A stretch of 64,000 bases of DNA from Rhinopithecus roxellana. Its lineage: Eukaryota > Chordata > Mammalia > Primates > Cercopithecidae. This document shows, in pieces, positions 63,972 through 64,000 of the stretch (positions are counted from its first letter, which is position 1; each line of letters opens with the position of its first letter). The position numbers were made by a program, and so were the translations under genes. The notes under the pieces were generated by a model. The model saw only the letters and a program-made list of their open reading frames with translations, searched no databases and was not told the origin of the DNA. The stretch is from positions 94,162,797 through 94,226,796 of the forward strand of contig NC_044566.1 of NCBI RefSeq assembly GCF_007565055.1, given 5' to 3'.

Positions 63972-64000
63972 GTGAGTGGTCCTCAATGGAAGGAATGTGT

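Noticed and set aside
1..64000. A previously undescribed multi-gene system
   Set aside because: The whole window is explained as introns and exons of one known gene with ordinary primate repeats; no second gene or operon-like arrangement is visible.

Overview
This is vertebrate nuclear DNA from a primate, and the repeats point to an Old World monkey (macaque, baboon or guenon type). At least 22 Alu elements are present. About eight are young copies with the signature typical of cercopithecoid AluY: 'ggctcaagcctgtaatc', 'gggcgaggtggcgggcg', and an A-box region reading 'gatccggccactgcac' rather than the human 'gatcgcgccattgcac'. The species itself cannot be read from the sequence.

The window holds one gene, on the + strand and running through the whole 64 kb: an internal part of DOCK9 (zizimin-1), a Cdc42-specific guanine nucleotide exchange factor of the DOCK-D subfamily. 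I can place 27 consecutive coding exons (951-1020 to 63793-63971). They total 3049 nt, i.e. 1016 complete codons after one leading base, are open throughout, and every intron is GT-AG. I estimate from memory of the family that they cover roughly residues 138-1153 of about 2070. In order they encode the end of the N-terminal DOCK-C/D region (exon 1), the PH domain (exons 2-4), a linker (5-11), the DHR-1/C2-like membrane-binding domain (13-18) and the start of the helical/armadillo region (19-27). The catalytic DHR-2 domain, both gene ends and all promoters lie outside.

Layout: 0.9-11.2 kb exons 1-5; 11.2-21.1 kb a large intron; 21.1-28.6 kb exons 6-11; 28.6-37.8 kb a large intron with three same-strand Alus and a very old CR1/L3-type LINE fossil; 37.8-46.7 kb a dense block of exons 12-23; 46.7-58.7 kb the largest intron (12 kb); 58.7-64.0 kb exons 24-27. 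The introns are mostly Alu, L1, L2, MIR, MER5-like and MaLR LTR remnants plus microsatellites. I saw no RNA gene, CRISPR array or second protein gene.

The observations most worth following are: a predicted in-frame 42-nt cassette microexon (59936-59977) between exons 26 and 27; three exon groups flanked by close inverted Alu pairs (possible circular RNAs), one of them part of the PH domain; a NAGNAG acceptor at exon 7; a weak donor followed by 11 G after exon 16; and a small retroposed sequence split by a young Alu. I found no evidence for an undescribed biological system.
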